Assembly (NCBI GenBank): GCA_946004305.1
Contig: CAMFZJ010000005.1
Coordinates: 1-23,311 of the forward strand
Reading direction: 5' to 3'
Length of the DNA: 23,311 nt
From: an uncultured Clostridia bacterium
GTDB taxonomy: Bacteria > Bacillota > Clostridia > Oscillospirales > Acutalibacteraceae
The notes under the pieces were generated by a model. It did not search any database. It saw nothing but the letters and a program-made list of their open reading frames with translations, and had not been told where the DNA came from. Positions 22,236 through 23,311 of the stretch are shown here, piece by piece. A program made the translations under genes and the position numbers. Every line of letters starts with the position of its first letter. Position 1 is the first letter of the stretch.

Positions 22236-22868
22236 TTAAGCTTTTACGGCATCTTTAATAACAACGATGCCCTTGTTTGGTCCGGGAACAGCACCCTTAA
22301 TTGCGATAAGGTTGTTTTCAGCATCAACCTTAACAACTCTTAGGTTCTGAACAGTTACCTTTTCTGCGCCTAAGTGGCCTGCCATTCTCTTACCCTTGAA
22401 TACTCTTGAAGGGGAAGAACACATACCAATAGAACCGCCGTGACGTACGCAAGGACCAGTACCGTGAGTTTCCTTAAGTCTGTGGAAATTCCAGCGCTTG
22501 ATAACGCCTGCTGTACCCTTACCTTTGCTTGTACCGGTTACGTCAACCTTGTCACCGGCAGCAAACACGTCAGCCTTAACGATGTCGCCTACGTTGTAAG
22601 CGTCTGTGTCGTCAAAACGGAATTCCTTAAGTGTTTTCTTTGGAGCAACATCAGCCTTAGCGAAATGACCCTGTAAAGGCTTAGTAACCTTATTAGGCTT
22701 AACATCGCCGAAACCAAGCTGAACAGCTGCATAGCCGTCGTTTTCTACTGTTTTCTTCATTGAAACAACGCATGGGCCTGCTTCGATAACAGTAACAGGA
22801 ACGACCTTACCTGTTTCGTCAAAGATCTGTGTCATACCGATCTTCTTGCCGATTAATGCTTTCTGCAT
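22236..22868 (-). CDS. rplC: 50S ribosomal protein L3
   Basis: A 210-residue primary assembly protein reaching to the peptidyl transferase centre. It starts MQKALIGKKIGMTQIFDETG; the central loop has GVIKRWNFHRLKETHGTGPC and the signature GSIGMCSSPSRVFKGKRMAG. Its length matches the family. AAGGAGGAAATAG precedes the ATG, after a 78-nt spacer with a GAAA hairpin. Confidence 0.99.
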   Translation of the reverse strand: MQKALIGKKIGMTQIFDETGKVVPVTVIEAGPCVVSMKKTVENDGYAAVQLGFGDVKPNKVTKPLQGHFAKADVAPKKTLKEFRFDDTDAYNVGDIVKADVFAAGDKVDVTGTSKGKGTAGVIKRWNFHRLKETHGTGPCVRHGGSIGMCSSPSRVFKGKRMAGHLGAEKVTVQNLRVVKVDAENNLIAIKGAVPGPNKGIVVIKDAVKA

Positions 22869-22896
22869 TTTCTATTTCCTCCTTATTAGGTTATTG

Positions 22897-22912
22897 GTTG
22901 GGTTTCCCCAAC
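22897..22912 (-). promoter_or_regulatory. GNRA-tetraloop hairpin in the rpsJ-rplC spacer
   Basis: On the transcribed (minus-sense) RNA, GTTGGG-GAAA-CCCAAC forms a perfect 6-bp stem closed by a GAAA tetraloop, a very stable RNA motif that is often a docking or protein-binding element. It lies about 20 nt before the rplC ribosome site. Confidence 0.45.
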
Positions 22913-22946
22913 ATGACCCTGTCTGCTTGTAGGTTGGTAAAGTAGA

Positions 22947-23258
22947 TTATAACTTAATCTCGATATCAACGCCGGCAGGGAGCTCTAAGCTCATAAGAGC
23001 CTCGACTGTCTTGTTTGACGGTCTTAAAATGTCGATAAGACGCTTGTGGGTTCTCATTTCGAACTGCTCACGGGAATCCTTGTACTTATGAACAGCACGA
23101 AGGATTGTAACAACCTGCTTCTCTGTAGGAAGTGGAACCGGGCCTGATACTCTGGCACCTGTTCTCTTAGCTGTTGCAACGATCTTTTCAGCTGAGTGAT
23201 CTACTAACTGATGATCGTAACCCTTTAATCTTATACGAATTTTTTCTTTGACTGCCAT
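22947..23258 (-). CDS. rpsJ: 30S ribosomal protein S10 (NusE)
   Basis: A 103-residue protein of the 30S head that also forms the NusB-NusE antitermination complex. It starts MAVKEKIRIRLKGYDHQLVD and has the signature RTGARVSGPVPLPTEKQ, and ends MSLELPAGVDIEIKL. AAGGAGGCG precedes the ATG. It is the first gene of the S10 superoperon; the main promoter must be at or beyond the window's right edge, because the 53 nt upstream show no clear -10/-35 pair. Confidence 0.99.
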   Translation of the reverse strand: MAVKEKIRIRLKGYDHQLVDHSAEKIVATAKRTGARVSGPVPLPTEKQVVTILRAVHKYKDSREQFEMRTHKRLIDILRPSNKTVEALMSLELPAGVDIEIKL

Positions 23259-23311
23259 TTCGTTCGCCTCCTTAAAAAATTTGGCGGGCGTGCTTTAAAC
23301 TCTTTACACAA

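Noticed and set aside
7883..23311. A new or inserted gene within the ribosomal superoperon
   Set aside because: Every gene and its order match the known clostridial layout; all remaining gaps are under 80 nt.

Overview
This window comes from a low-to-mid GC Gram-positive bacterium of the Clostridia, most likely a Ruminococcaceae/Oscillospiraceae-type gut anaerobe. That placement is inferred from the ribosomal gene order (rpsD sits between rpsK and rpoA), the zinc-ribbon form of L24, the adk-map-KOW-infA-rpmJ order, the AT-rich strong AGGAGG-type ribosome binding sites, and the style of the secreted protein. The first 43 bases are not biological: they match an Illumina Nextera i7 adapter with its index and the Tn5 mosaic end, so the contig really starts near base 44.

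Left part, plus strand (44-6491): a DtxR/IdeR-type metal-dependent repressor with a strong terminator; tRNA-Ala(GGC) with a clear promoter; a small cupin; a trkA-trkH potassium uptake pair; a small three-helix membrane protein (DUF5658-like) whose ribosome binding site lies inside the hairpin that looks like the trkH terminator; an ABC-F ATPase; and tRNA-Arg(CCG) with a strong terminator.

Middle, minus strand (6577-7782): one exported, membrane-anchored protein of unknown function, with its own promoter, a 5'-end stem-loop, a strong ribosome binding site and a terminator. It is convergent with the left block and lies just downstream, on the same strand, of the ribosomal operon.

Right part, minus strand (7883-23311): a continuous S10-spc-alpha superoperon read from right to left: rpsJ rplC rplD rplW rplB rpsS rplV rpsC rplP rpmC rpsQ rplN rplX rplE rpsN rpsH rplF rplR rpsE rpmD rplO secY adk map KOW-gene infA rpmJ rpsM rpsK rpsD rpoA rplQ, ending in a terminator. 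All 32 genes are intact. rpmD and rpmJ are short but complete. Most gaps are 10-20 nt or short overlaps; three of the longer spacers (78-79 nt) each hold a hairpin. Start codons are mostly ATG, with GTG for rplN and rpsN and TTG for secY. The block builds both ribosomal subunits, IF-1, the SecY translocon core, RNA polymerase alpha, methionine aminopeptidase and adenylate kinase, as is usual.

No CRISPR array, phage, transposase or defence system is visible. No stretch over 300 bases lacks a gene. I do not see a convincing new multi-gene system; the best leads are the metal site of the repressor, the terminator/RBS hairpin at 3918-3952, and the unknown surface protein.
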